A stretch of 64,000 nucleotides of DNA from Heterodera schachtii (taxonomy: Eukaryota; Nematoda; Chromadorea; Rhabditida; Heteroderidae): contig SIJG01000003.1 in the NCBI GenBank assembly GCA_023374025.1, positions 2,944,416-3,008,415 on the forward strand. Direction: 5' to 3'. The notes under the pieces are model-generated. The model searched no databases and was not told the DNA's origin. It worked only from the letters and a program-made list of their open reading frames with translations. This document shows positions 34,193 to 46,249 of this stretch, in pieces. Position 1 is the first letter of the stretch, and the number at the start of each line of letters is the position of its first letter. Position numbers and translations under genes: made by a program.

Positions 34193-34915
34193 TAGAGACC
34201 GACTAAAAAGGCACCAAAAACCGCGAAAAAGGCACTATAAAAGGCAAGAAAAAATTGAAAAAAAGGCATGAAAAGGCACAAAAATCCCGGAAAAGGCATG
34301 AAAAAAGGCATTTAAAATTTTTTTTATTAAGGATTTTTAGGGAGCAAACACGTAAACTTAACCAAATAACTTAATTTTGGTCATTTAAATGATAATTAAA
34401 TAATTTTTAATGTTTTTCGAAGATGGAAAATTTTTAAACCTAAAATTTTTTAAATGAAATTTTTGCGATAAATTTTTAGGAAATTTTTTTTAATTCTTAG
34501 GGTATATTTCTGAAAAATTTTTTCAATTCTTAGGGGTCTATTTTCCTTAAAATTTTTCAAGTCATTTTTTAGGGATGTATTTTCCCGAAGTTTTATTTTA
34601 TAAAGTATTGTGTACTATCGAATACCGTGTCGGGTTTCGAATTTTCGAGTCAAAATCCGGTATAATTGTTCGAATTTTAGTCCGAGGTTCGTAATTAGTC
34701 AAATCTATGATCAGATTATGATCAACATCCTCGAAAACCACCCTAATGGTAATTTTGAACAGAAATATAAAAGTTAAATTAGGCACCACAATTCAGCGCC
34801 ATTGCTAGCAATTGCATTAGAATGGTACTTTGAAAGAAAATGGCTAATTATTATGCACAAAGAAAGAAAAATTAAAATTTTTTTGAAAATTTTTGGAGAT
34901 TTTTTAACACTGGCG

Positions 34916-35056
34916 CCAAAAAAGCCATTTTATATAGGGCGCCAAAATGGCCGCGCCAAAATGGCCCGCGCCAAAAAAGCTCGCGCCAAAAAAACCTCGC
35001 GCCAAAATACCGGCGCCAAAGTGGCCGCGCCAAAATGGCCGCGCCAAAGTGGGCGG
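34916..35056. repeat. Minisatellite of 'gcgccaaaatggcc' units
   Basis: About ten imperfect 14- to 16-base units end in 'gtgggcggttccc'. The same terminal block closes the MITE at 58513-58762, so this may be an expanded end of that family. Confidence 0.75.
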
Positions 35057-35391
35057 TTCCCATATTTTATGGCCATATTTCTCGATTTTATATCCATATT
35101 TTTGACATCCCTATTAATCATTTGGGAATACCGTTTTTCTCTAATTATATGCCGTCTCCAATTATGTACCCCTTTTGAAGTAGGTTGAAAAATAATCTCC
35201 CCGTCTCTATTTATCTGCCCGGGGGGATAAATAGAATTTATTTTTTCAAAAATTTTTTTTATAATTTAATAAAAATTAATTAACTTAAATTGAAACGCGT
35301 TTAAATAAATGATCAGCAAACAATTCTCTATCAAATAGCATCTTAAAAAAAATTTAAAGAACTTGTTTTTGCTGGGTTTTTCATTGATCAC

Positions 35392-35997
35392 TAGGGCTTC
35401 TTTTTTTAGGCACAAAAAATCGCGAATTAGGCACCTAAAATAGGCAAAAAAAATCGCAAAATAGGCATTAAATAGGCACAAAAATCCTCAAATAGGCACT
35501 AAAATAGGCACAAAAATTTTTTTATTAACGCTTTTTAGGTAGCAAAACACTTAAAAATTAATCAAAAAACTTATTTTGCTTATATTTCAATTGTTTTACA
35601 GTTGTTACCAATAAAAATAATTTTTTAAACCAAAAATTTTATGAAGAAAAAATAATTAATTTTTGTGGACGAATTTTTGTGAAAATTTTTTTTTCAATTC
35701 TTAGAGGTTTATTTCTGAAATTTTTTCAAGTCGATTCTTAGGGGTGTATTTTTAATTTTTATTGCATTTTTGGTAAGGATTTTTCCAAAAATCCTGAAAA
35801 AAGCGCCAAAAATGGCGAAATAGGCACAAAAATAGGCAAATAGGCATTAAGCACAAAAAGTCCAAAATAGGCAAAAATAGGCATTATAAAAGTCATCGTA
35901 GACACCCCAAACAAAGCGGAAAACGCGTTTTTCGTGCTTATCTGTGCGTATTAAGTGCGCAAAAATTTTAGGCATTTGCCTAAAAAAAGAAGCCCTA
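35392..35997. mobile_element. hAT-type MITE with 8-bp duplication TTGATCAC
   Basis: The ends are TAGGGCTTCTTTTTTTAGGCA and its inverted copy, flanked on both sides by TTGATCAC (35384-35391 and 35998-36005). It has no transposase. It lies inside the larger 34193-36677 element. Confidence 0.85.
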
Positions 35998-36677
35998 TTG
36001 ATCACTTTTTTCTGATCATTTTTGGCGACGGCACCAAAAAGCCGAAAATTTATAATAGTAAATCGACTATGCTCTACACGATAAAAGTGGTTTAAAAATG
36101 ATTTGGACACTCGCAGTTGGATATGTTCCCTAAGGTTGTCCAACCCTGAAGTGAGTTATGAATAGGGCTTGTAATTATATGCAGGCTTGACCCATAGCGT
36201 TACCAATTGCCATCATTTATGCGCCGTTTTGCGCCATTTGATCTCTTTGATCGTTTCCTTTTTATCGGGCAAATTTAAATATTCTGGGTTGGGTTAAAAA
36301 TCGCAATAAAAAAACGGAAAAATACACCCCCAAGAAATGAACCAAAAAAATTTCAGAAAATACATCCCTAAGAATTGAAAAAATTTTCTAAAAATTGATC
36401 GCCAAAATTTTATTTTTTTTCTTGATAAAAAATTTAGGTTTAAAATTTTCCTTATAAGAAAAACATTGTAAAAATATTTAATAATCATTTAATGACCAAA
36501 ATTAAGTTTTTTGGTTAAGTTTTACGTGTTTTTCTCCATAAAAATCCTTAATAATTTTAAATGCCTTTTTTCATGCCTTTTGGGTTTTCGTGCCTTTTCA
36601 TGCCTTTTTTTTCAAATTTTTGGTGCCTTTTATAGTGCCTTTTTCGCGATTTTTGGTGCCTTTTTTTCCGAGCTCTA

Positions 36678-37290
36678 CTCATAACATAGTGAAATAATTT
36701 TGGGCTCCATTGCAAAAAAAAAAAAAAAGGAAAATCAAAAAATTTTTCGAGATAAAGTAGTTTTGGGATTTTAAGGGTCGGAGCTCGAAATTAGATTTAA
36801 AAAGTTAAAATTAATCTTAATAATTGAAACAGCAAAAATTGATAATTCTGTATAGATTCTAACACAAAAGCAAAATTTAAAATTTTGAATTTTCAACTTT
36901 TTATTCGAATTCGGGATAGAGGTTCTAAATGGGACGAAATGGATGTCAGCATCGGATTCTCCAACCCTGAAAACCTCAAAAACAACTTTATGTTGAAAAT
37001 TTTTTTGATTTTCTTTTCTTTTTACTGTATAAAAAGGGACTAATACATATCGACAGTATTACCTAGCTTCATACATGTTAAGCTTTCGAATGATACCAAG
37101 ATTTAACAATTTTTTTTCGGAAAATGCCGAAATTGGCAAATGAGATTTCGAATACGTAAGCATTGTTTTTGATAACCAAATGCAGAATTGGCGCAATTGA
37201 ATGGCATATTCGTGTTCAGCGAGTTTTTTTTTTTTACTTTTAAATTTTGAATTTTAGCCCAGCATAATTTTAGTTGCAATTTTGCACAAA
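36678..37290. other. Intergenic, dispersed repeat only
   Basis: It contains a copy of the 'gttcgaattcgggtccggggttcgaaatt...gatgtca' dispersed repeat near 36895-36950. No gene was found. Confidence 0.5.
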
Positions 37291-38145
37291 TGTCATGAAA
37301 ACGCGTACAAAAGAGCAACTCGTACAATTGCTTAGGTTAGGCTCAAGAGTAAATGGTAAAAATTCAACAATTGTTGACCACTTCGTTTCTGCCCGTTTTT
37401 TGTTGTTTTTTTTTAAAGAAAATTCTAACGCCAAAAAATTATAATGCGCACAAATTCAAAATGATCAGTTAATTCCTTTTTTGTTTTTATTTATTTTGTT
37501 CGCCTAAAAGTTACAACATTTATCAATTCATTCTGAAAGATTTTAAACAGGAAAATTACATAAAATTGTTAAGCAATAAATTTAAAAATTTCGGTATTTT
37601 TAAATAAATATTCGTGCGAATTTAAAAATTATTTGAAAAAAATAAAAATTTCTTTTTTTAATTTATTATTTTCCTACGGGGAGTGGAGGAGTAAAAATTC
37701 AACAAATTCACATTGACAATCAGCAGAGCAGCAGTTGTTGAATCATAAGCGAAATTCAATTAATCGAATTTAAAAAAGTGAACAAATAACAAATTGTAAT
37801 ATTTAAAGGGGGAGGGGCGGATGAGTCATCATCTCACAATCAGTGAAAAAAAATCACGGGATTCATCTTTTGGGGCTGAGAAGAATTACCCACTCGCTGT
37901 TCATTCATTCATTCATCAATTGAAACGAAAAAAGTTGGTGATAAAAAGCACTCTGCTTTAAAAAACGATAGAACAAAAGTCGTTTCGGCCCTTCGGGGCA
38001 TAAAAATTATGCATTTTGAAATTTTTAATAAAATTATTTTCTTTCAAAAAATTAAAATGAATATGAATTTTTTGAAAAGAATATAAACTTATTTATTTAA
38101 AATTTTCTATTTTTTATTTTTCACTATTTTTGATAAAATTTTCAA
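37291..38145 (+). repeat. Segmental duplicate, copy 2
   Basis: Direct duplicate of 23420-24265 about 13.9 kb away. It contains no gene. Confidence 0.85.
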
Positions 38146-38511
38146 ATACAAAGAATTCCCAAAATGTCTTTATAACAAAAAAAACTATCTTGACCTCCTT
38201 TGGGCTTCAAGCTAAAATTGACGTTTTTTACAGTCCAAAATAGGAAAAATAATTGTCTCATAAAATTAGTTGGGATGAATTTTTTTAACTAAGTTAAAAA
38301 AATATATTTTCACTATTTTTATTAAATTAAAAAAAATTTTTTTTTAAAAATTCGTAAAAAAACTTTTTCGATTTTTTATTACAATTATGTGCATATTAAA
38401 ATAAATACTCCAAAATGTTCAAAATTAAATAAAGTTCATAAAAACAAAAAAAAAACCAAATAATTTTTCTTCATGCCTTCTTTCATTTCCATTCCTTCGA
38501 ATTCCTCTCCT

Positions 38512-40220
38512 TCACTGATGGCCACCTTTATGCGCCGTGAACTGTGCCGATGTGCTTGGCCCTTCTCCCACGTCCTCCTCATTTGCTTCCAACACCCGCT
38601 TCCTCTCATTTCCACACATGCTTAAGTGCATTTGCTTTATGATTATAGGTTCCATTGTACCCGTTCTGACCTTCTGCGGTGGCCATGAAGCGCTCAGTAG
38701 TGCTGCTCCCACTGACACGACATCTTCATAATGTATCGCCAGTTGCCGGTAGTCCACTTCATTGACGAAGGAATTGAAACGCTGGCAGACTGTGACCAAC
38801 TATTTGGTGAGGCACATGTTTTAATTTTTACTTTTTTGTTTAAAACCAAAACGATGAAAAGCGATGTTTCATCTATTTTAGCTCTATTTGAGTTTTCCTT
38901 TCTTTTTATTAAATACAAATTTTTAACGCCATATCGATTGCTCACCGCAGAGTAAAACTGATGCTTTGCCATTTTGCTGCGCAGGAACCCATCTCCTTGA
39001 TTGATTTGCTGTCCGGCAGCATAGACGAAGACGAATGTGTTGTTCGTGTCGTTATCGAAGTAGTCGTGCCAGACTAACACTTTGTCCAATACAGCTTCCT
39101 GCTGCTCCCACGCCCAGTTTTCGGTTGCCCATCCATCTTCCGTCGACAGTGCCTCACCGGTGGAGCATCCCAAACCCGTTCACTTATGGTCGGGAGTGCT
39201 GAATTTCGGCAAGATGACCCTTCGGCACTCTGACTTTTACCTGATAACAAGCAAAGAATTGAAGTGTGTTTAAAGGTCATTTGCTGTACAGACCTTCCAG
39301 CGGGATTCTTGAAGGTAGCCGAGCCCGGGCTTTCGCTCACGGCTGGTCTTTAGCCAATAGTTCGGTCGTAAGGCCACCGGCTCAGGATTGCCCTGGCCAT
39401 ATTTGCCTAAGGCGACGGTGGGCACCGACTTTCCCCCGGGTTGGAGAAAGGTCGGAATGGTGCCGATGCCAGCCTCAAAATTCCATTTGCTCTTGGGTGT
39501 CAAAATGTGCCAATGTTCGCCGCTGGTGCCCTTCATGCTCTAAAAACACAACTTTTCTGGCACCCAGACATTTACCTGACAATTATACCTCGACAAAAGC
39601 AAAAATGCTCATCCTTACATCCAAAACATCAAGATGTTTAGGATGATTGCATAGCACACCGCAAAAGCCAGGACTGTGCACACGTTGAATGTCTGCCGGC
39701 AGGTTACAAATGAAGAATTGGTCTTCTACTCTTCGTTTTTGTGTGCGCTTCCTTTGGAGTTCTCGTTGCTCCTGAATGCCATTTTGTCCAGTTGTTCTCA
39801 AAAATTTTAAGACCTCGGGAGTTCTGTCCAGGGGAAGTTAGTTTTTGCGTGCGCTTGTTGCGGAGTTCTTGCTGCTCCTGAATGCCATTTTGTCGCATTG
39901 GTCTCAAAAATTTTAAGACCCTCGCCGGCGTCCAACACCGTGCTCACCTCCCCTTCCGCCGGCGGTGCTTGCACAACGCCGGCGTCCAACACCGTTCTCA
40001 CCTCCCCTTCCACCGGCGGTGCCTCGTGCACGATCACCACCTTAACTGGTTGCCCCCTTCCATTTTGGCCCCCACCCCTTTGCGCACCTGAACTATCAGG
40101 GGCTTGATCTTCCTTTTGGTCCCCTCCACGCCACGGGGAGGCCATCTCCTTTTCTTTCCTTCCACACCAAACTAGGCGGTCTCGCCATCCGCACTCCACT
40201 TTGGCTAAAGTCTGCGCCAA
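38512..40220 (-). pseudogene. Unknown nematode gene family, copy 1 (frame disrupted)
   Basis: Exons on the minus strand parallel those of the copy at 40361-41660: 39539-39294 (SMKGTSGEHWHILTPKSKW to LGYLQESRWK), an exon from 39240 to 38946 (KVRVPKG, later WHDYFDNDTNNTFVFVYAAG, LRSKMAK), and 38799-38512 (EVDYRQLAIHYEDVVSVGAA). Upstream, 40220-39619 encodes an internally duplicated polar region (two EGEV.TVLDAG units, two QNGIQEQ.EL units). Compared with copy 2, 14 bases are missing near 39212, after the KVRVPKG segment, so the VFVYAAG part falls out of frame. The protein family was not recognised. Confidence 0.55.
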
Positions 40221-40360
40221 AATACCCGCTGCCGTAACACTTGGTCCTCCTCATAGCACTTTGCCAAAAACTCAGCAAACCAGTACTTAAGCTCGTCCAC
40301 AGTGTCTCTAATCGCCTCCCTTTTTCCAAATTGCTTGACCAACTCTGTAAAATTAGACAT

Positions 40361-41660
40361 TCAATTAGCTCTCTCGTTTTTAATAGCATTTTTTACGGTT
40401 ATAGGTTCAATTGTACCCGCTCTGTCCGTCTGCTCTGGCCATGAAGCGCTCGAAAGTGCTGCTCCCACGGACACGACATCGTCATAATGTGCCGCCAGTT
40501 GCCGGTAGTTCACTTCAGTGCCGATGGAATTGAACTCCCGGCAGAGTGTTTTCATCTATTTGGTGAGGCACTTTTTTTAAATTTTCAATCATAAATCTGA
40601 AGTTTTACATTTATTTTTGCTTAAATCAAAATTTTGATGGAAAATCGCTGTTTTCACTTTTAAAAACTCGCACTTTTGATAATATGAAAAGCTTAGGACA
40701 ATTTTTCGGATTTTCCATCCAGTTTATTTTCAGTTTTTGTTTTTTTATCAAATGCAAACTTTTTTCAGCGCCATAGATTGCTCACCCCTTTGTCAAATCG
40801 ACGCTCAAGTGTGCCAACAACTTGTTTGCGGGACATGTGTGTGCGTTTCCTGCCGTGGGCATCACGTCCTTCGCGGTCAAAAGCACCACCACTGCCCCAA
40901 CTTTGGTTGTCTGGCATCAAAAATTTGGCCATTTTGCTGCGAAGGGACCCATCGTGTTGGTTGATTTGCTGTCCGGCAGCATAGACGAAGGCGGACGTGC
41001 TGTTCGTGCCGTTGCGGAAGTAGTCGCGCCAGATTGACACTTTACCCAACACGGCCTGCTGCTGCTCCCATGCCCTGTTTTCGGTTAGCCATCCATTCTC
41101 ATCCTTTTCCTGCGCTGCCCATCCATCATCCTCCTTTTCCTGCTGCTGTTTTTCCTCTTCCTTCTCCTCACTCTCTTCCTTGCCTTCCTCTACCACTTTC
41201 CACGCAACGCCGCCCTTCTCCACACACACAATCTTTCTGGCGGCATCCAACGCCCTTTTCCTCCGGTTGTCCACTGCAGAATCGGGCTCCACAAATTCAT
41301 GCTCCACCATTCTGGCTGCTTCCCATTCCGCTGACTAAACACACTTTTCGATTTTATTTCCAGGAATTGCCGAAGTCACCTCATAACCCTGTGCCATTTT
41401 TTGCACTTGTTCTGGCGTGCTGAATTGCTCCAGGAGGAGGTCGGCAAGCTGACCCTTGGGCACTCTGACCTTTACCTGATAACAAGCAAAGGATTTGTGT
41501 TTAAAGGTCATTTGCTGTACAGACCTTCCAGCGGGATTCTTGAAGGTAACCGAGCCCGGGCTTTCGCTCACGGCTGGTCTTCAGCCAATAGTTCGGACGC
41601 AAGGCCACCGGCTCGGGATTGGGGCGGTCACTTTCACTCCGTTTTGGCCAAAGTCTGCGC
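40361..41660 (-). CDS. Unknown nematode gene family, copy 2
   Basis: In-phase exons: one ending at 41525 (LRPNYWLKTSRERKPGLG then YLQESRWK), 41475-41380 (VKVRVPKGQLADLLLEQF), 41334-40786 and 40555-40361. The third exon runs from SAEWEAARMVEHEFVEP through a Glu/Lys/Gln-rich stretch to FVYAAGQQINQHDG and ends before a GTGAGC donor. The last exon holds EVNYRQLAAHYDDVVSVGAA and ends NERAN. A 45-base intron (41379-41335) removes an in-frame TAG. The N-terminal part is uncertain: upstream of 41640 the sequence jumps to a segment matching 40210 of copy 1, as if about 0.8 kb were deleted here. Function is unknown, and no signal peptide or membrane span was seen. Confidence 0.5.
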
Positions 41661-41775
41661 CAATTAAGCCCTAATACCGATTAAGTAGGGAATCGATGTT
41701 CCTCACGCAAACCTTAATAAGACATAAATAATATCCCCACAAAAAAATGTATTACTGAATTAAATTTGCTAGGGG

Positions 41776-42459
41776 TAAACCCAACTCATCCATGCCCAAC
41801 TCATCCATACCCAACTCATCCATAAACCCAACTCATCCATACCCAACTCATGCACGCACAAAAATCCCACGACTAAGACCGCACAATCAAAAAATGAAAC
41901 GACCGAGACCGCATAATGAAAAAAAAAATGCCACGACCAAGACCGCACAATCAAAAAATGCCACGACCGAGATCGCATAATGAAAAAAATGCCACGACCA
42001 AGACCGCACAATCAAAAAATGCCACGACCGAGATCGCATAATAAAAAAATAATGCCACGACCGAGACCGCGCAATCAAAAAATGCCACGACCAAGATCGC
42101 ATAATGAAAAAAATGCCACGACTAAGACCGCACAATCAAAAAATGCCACGACCGAGATCGCATAATGAAAAAAAAATGCCACGACCAAGACCGCACAATC
42201 AAAAAATGCCACGACCAAGATCGCATAATGAAAAAAAATGCCACGACCAAGATCGCATAATGAAAAAAATGCCACGACTAAGACCGCACAATCAAAAAAT
42301 GCCACGACCAAGATCGCATAATGAAAAAAAATGCCACGACCGAGATCGCATAATGAAAAAAATGGCATGACTAAGATCATACAACCAAAAAATGCCAAGG
42401 CGACGACTCGCATATGGATGAGTTGGGTACGGATGAATTGGGGTTGGATGAGTTGGACG
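41776..42459. repeat. Minisatellite framed by inverted 'cccaactcatcc' repeats
   Basis: The core (about 41868-42400) has some 8 units of about 62 bases, each alternating 'ccacgaccaagaccgcacaa' and 'ccacgaccgagatcgcataa'. The left flank has five 'cccaactcatccata' units. The right flank has their inverse ('ggatgagttggg' type) at 42416-42455. Open frames across it are repeat products. Confidence 0.85.
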
Positions 42460-43209
42460 AAAGACAAAAAATTTCCCTGAATTTTTTTTGAAAGATGGTG
42501 TTTACTCTTAGACAATATTCCTGGGCTTTTCAGTTGTCGCTGATCACGAAGATGGCATCTGTTTTTGTTCAATTCCTATTCATAATCCGAAATCGAACAA
42601 AAAGTTGAATTTTCGGAATTCGGCTGTTTGCTTAGAATGAAGTTAGGGGTTTGGAATTGGTTGAAAAGGTAGCAGATTCGTGATCATCGATATCTGTATA
42701 GATATGAACATAAAAAAGAATTTGAATTTTCAACTTTTTGTTTGAATCCGGGTCCGGGATTCGAAATTAGTCTAAATGAGTGTCATATTCGTCATCAGCG
42801 ACCCTGAAAACTCCCGTAAGCATGTTTGCACGACTTTTTAAAACAAAAAATTTTTTCCGAAAAGGGGGGGGGGCGTCGGCAGTATTACCAAAATTTAAAA
42901 AATTAAACTAATTTAAACAATTCTTATTTTAATTTTTGAAAGCCATCAAGTTTTGTCAATATTTAAGTGTGTTCGGGAGTCTTGGTTTGGAGAAAAGGCT
43001 CGGGTTTCTTAGGTCTGTTTTAAAAAAAGGTAAATTAATTCGAAAATTTGTAATATTTCGTTATAAATTAATTAATTTTTTAGGCGATGATTTATGAAGA
43101 TTTATTTAATTTGTTAAATATATTTTGTCCAAAAATGATCATTTCTGGATCGGAATCAGAAGAAGCTAGTATAAAAATTTTAAATAATTAATTGTGTCCA
43201 AAAACTCAC
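42460..43209. other. Intergenic, dispersed repeat only
   Basis: Two copies of the 'gttcgaattcgggtccggggttcgaaatt' dispersed repeat (near 42540-42650 and 42740-42815) and a poly-G run near 42866. No gene was found. Confidence 0.5.
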
Positions 43210-43284
43210 CGTCGCCTGCTGCCCAGTCCATTCTTGCGTGAAGAACAGCACCGGCGGGTAAGCAGAAGATGCGGAAGCAGCCAT
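43210..43284 (-). CDS. Isolated first exon, paralogous to exon at 51878-51941
   Basis: ATG at 43284 gives 25 codons (MAASASSAYPPVLFFTQEW...) ending at a strong GTGAGT donor. The same exon and its upstream 'agagaaaagtttctaaaatgaata' flank recur at 51878-51990 in front of the Lon-like gene. It could be the first exon of the unknown family gene at 40361-41660 (both phase 0) or an orphan. No continuing exon was proven. Confidence 0.45.
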
Positions 43285-43366
43285 TCAAAAAATAATAATT
43301 AGCAGACAGAGAGAAAAGTTTCTAAAATGAATAAAAATTGGGAATTAATTGGGCAATAGTGTAAAT

Positions 43367-43465
43367 CAGGGATGACATTCCAGGCCACAAAAAATTTCGG
43401 AAATCGGAATTCCGAGGCCCTAAAATTTTTCGGAAGTCGGAAACCGGAATTCTGTGCCATCCCTG
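43367..43465. mobile_element. hAT-type MITE, 99 bases, duplication GTGTAAAT
   Basis: The ends are CAGGGATG and CATCCCTG. Exact GTGTAAAT copies lie at 43359-43366 and 43466-43473. The interior has 'tttcggaa(g/a)tcggaattcc' units shared with the element at 47698-48741. It sits about 80 bases upstream of the 43284 start codon. Confidence 0.9.
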
Positions 43466-43547
43466 GTGTAAATGGTTTGGTGACTGGAAAATGCGTCTCT
43501 GATACAGACATTTTAAAATAAAGTTTGGTAAGTGTACTGGAGTAAAA

Positions 43548-43950
43548 GGACTCTATTCCAATTAACGCGTCCAATCAATGTTTACGCGTCCAATGAGTGA
43601 CCACCCTCACTTTTTTATATCACAATTTTTTCTTTCTTCGTCAATCCAAACATTTTTGGTATCATTCAAAAGCTTAAAGTTTAGGGAATTTATAATACAA
43701 TAAAAGAAAACAAACATATGCATTAAAAAAATTGTAATGAGAAAACCCGAAATTCGTGGTTTTTTGCGTATATTTAAGAATAATTTTTTGTCTATTGCCT
43801 TTGTCCCAGAATTTTGCTATACAAAAATTTCCATAAACTTTAAGCTTTCGATTGACACCAAAAATGTATCGATTGACCAAGTAAGGAAAAAGTTATGATC
43901 TAAAAAAGTGAGTATGGTCATTGATTGGACGCGTAAACTGGAATAGAGCC
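43548..43950. mobile_element. Long foldback element
   Basis: The outer inverted ends are GGACTCTATTCCAATTAACG on the left and the complement of GGCTCTATTCCAGTTTACG on the right, continuing with GCGTCCAATCAATG. Both arms have 'tggtatcatt' and 'aaaaagttatgat' type motifs. The flanks show an imperfect agtaaa(a/t) duplication. A lone end of the same family lies at 56126-56180, and a similar end at 22150. Confidence 0.8.
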
Positions 43951-44615
43951 AGTAAATCGTTTTGATTTCTGAACCGGTACCCGAATTCGAACAAAAAGTA
44001 GAAAGTCCAAATTTTCAAAATTAACAGTTTTAGTCAAAATTTGTTTAAATACACGGAAGCTAACTGCTGAAAAGCATCAATAGTTCAATAAGAGATCATT
44101 TACGCCGTTTTTGAGCCAAATACTAAATTCGAAAATTTTTGACTTTCCCGTCGAATTCGGGACCGAAATGGATACCGGATTCGTGATCAGTGACCACGAA
44201 AATCCAAGGAGTTTTAAGACATTAAAATTTTCACTGACATATTACCCAAAAGTCATTTTGGCCCTCCGGGGTCTAAAAAATTGTTTTTTGAAAATAAATA
44301 CAAAAATTTGAATGTTTCAAAAAATTAATAGGGTATGCATTTTTTTTAGATGAAGTAAAAATTCTTTATTCAAAATTTTTCTATATTTTTTGTACTATTT
44401 TTTGTTAAAATCTTTAATATTTTTTCAATTTAAAAATATACAAAAAATTTATCGAAATAAATACCCAAAATGTTCACAATTAAATGGAGTTCACAAAAAC
44501 ATTAAAATTTAGGTTTCCAAAGCATTAGGAGCAATTAATTTATTCAAATATTGATGTACAAAATTATAAAATTTGTCATTTTTGATGATAAATTAATTAG
44601 TTAATTCTTTTTTCA
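43951..44615. other. AT-rich intergenic, start of a duplicated block
   Basis: A copy of the dispersed 'gttcgaattcgg' repeat lies near 43975-44200. From about 44340 the sequence is duplicated at 62760 onward. No gene was found. Confidence 0.5.
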
Positions 44616-45287
44616 CTAATCATCCGTCGGAGGCAACAAGCCGTATTTGGCGCTGAGATTGAGCGCACGCTTGATAGAACTTAAAAATTAAATTTCATAT
44701 TCAATGAAATTCTTAACATTTTATTAACTTTTTGAAAGTGATGGAGATGTATATCTAATTGTTGTACTGTAAAATATCATACATTTTTAAGAAAAATACA
44801 GTACCAAAAAAGTCAGAACTATTAATAAAGGTTAAAAATAATAGTGGAAAATTGAAATACATAATGAAAAATAAAAATTTTGAATTATTTAATTTATTTT
44901 TTAAACTTTTCACCAATCGCCATTGGCCTAGAAACTCGAGCAGCATGAAAACCATTAAAATTTGTTGAATTTAAATTGTTTTTTTTATTATTTACCGTAT
45001 TTCTTCAAATAGAGCCCACCCCGAATAAAGCCCCCACTTTTTGAGGGGGGTTGAAAAGCTCCTGGGGGCTTTATTTAAAAAAATATTATATTTATATTAC
45101 ATGCACAAAGCTTCGTCAATTCCTGGACGGTTATGGTAGGACACTCCGAACATATTTTGACCACCTGAATGGCCCGCGTCAATTGCAAGTTCACCTTAAA
45201 TAGTCAATTAAATTTAAAATTATTTTTTTCGTTCAATAAAAAACAAAATATTTCAAATAAATTTCGATTTTTAAGCAAACGGGATTT

Positions 45288-45527
45288 TGCGGGATCCCCC
45301 AATCCCGCATTTTTGGAAATTGCGAGTTTTTCGGATCCCCCAATCACACATTTTTGGAAATTGCGAGTTTTTCGGATCCCCCAATCACGCATTTTTGGAA
45401 ATTGCGAGTTTTTCGGATCCCCCAATCACGCATTTTTGGAAATTGCGAGTTTTTCGAATCCCCCATTCACGCATTTTTGGAAATTGCGAGCTTTTGCGAG
45501 ATCCCCCAATCCCGCATTTTTGGAACT
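45288..45527. repeat. 41-base tandem repeat
   Basis: About six units of 'ggatcccccaatcacgcatt' plus 'tttggaaattgcgagttttt c', inside an intron of the 44616-46625 gene. Confidence 0.9.
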
Positions 45528-46249
45528 TGCTGTATTAATCCCGTGTGATCCTGTCTCGCAAAATTTGGATTTCCAATCCTGCAGTGGGATCCGCAAATTG
45601 TAATTTCCGGACTCTAATTTATACTTAAAATTTATTCATGAGGAGGGAGGATGTTGCTTCCTGACATTTTTTAAATTTATCAAAGCCATCCCTCGCAAAT
45701 TCTGTCGGAGAATTTCCTTCTCAGTTCCCAACTTTTCTCTCCCCGAGGTCGGGTTTAACCCCAGTTTAAACAGTAAAATTAAAAAAAAATTATGAAAGAT
45801 TTAATATTTTTTGATAAAAATATCTTTTTTTTTGTCTCGGTTGGTTTAGTTTTTTTGTTCTATTTTACCGTAAAATCAGTACTGTAAGGTTCCTCAATAA
45901 AAAAATTGGTGAATTCTCCAAAAAATCATTTTTATAAAAATTTCTTACAATGTCCGCTTCATTCGGCGGAACAGGAAGCCCAACAGTTTGGCTCATATTC
46001 GCGGGAAAATTTCCACCCGTAACAACCCGTTGCAATTCTAAAAATATTTTAAAAATTATCCAGGCTTAGACCCGCATTCTAAAATTTAAAAAAATTATCC
46101 AGTCTTTGGGTCCGATACCATTGTTTCCGACCAAAACAAGGGACAAAGCAGGGATTTTTATAATTTAAAAACAAATTTTTTAATTGTTTTTTTAATATCT
46201 TCTTTAATAAGATTTCACTGCTGAGCAAAATATTGAAAATTTGTGGATT

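Larger units (their letters stand above)
34193..36677. mobile_element. Composite element with long inverted ends
   Basis: About 400 bases at 34193-34600 are inverted at 36280-36677. The ends begin TAGAG (left TAGAGACCGAC, right TAGAGCTCGG on the other strand) and both carry strings of 'aaaaggcaccaaaaa' and 'cttaggg(g)tgtatttt'. Inside lie a GCGCC minisatellite and another inserted element (35392-35997). No transposase frame was seen and the flanking 8-mers do not match. Confidence 0.65.

Noticed and set aside
35847..36143. 98-residue minus-strand frame
   Set aside because: It lies across a MITE end and repeat DNA, with no domain or splice support.
41335..41337. In-frame TAG in copy 2 of the unknown family
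   Set aside because: A 45-base intron (41379-41335) with GTGACT donor and TTTAG acceptor removes it and keeps phase 0.
41770..42572. Repetitive His/Pro/Arg frame (plus) and Phe/Val-rich frame (minus)
   Set aside because: Both are products of the minisatellite; frames change with the A-run lengths.
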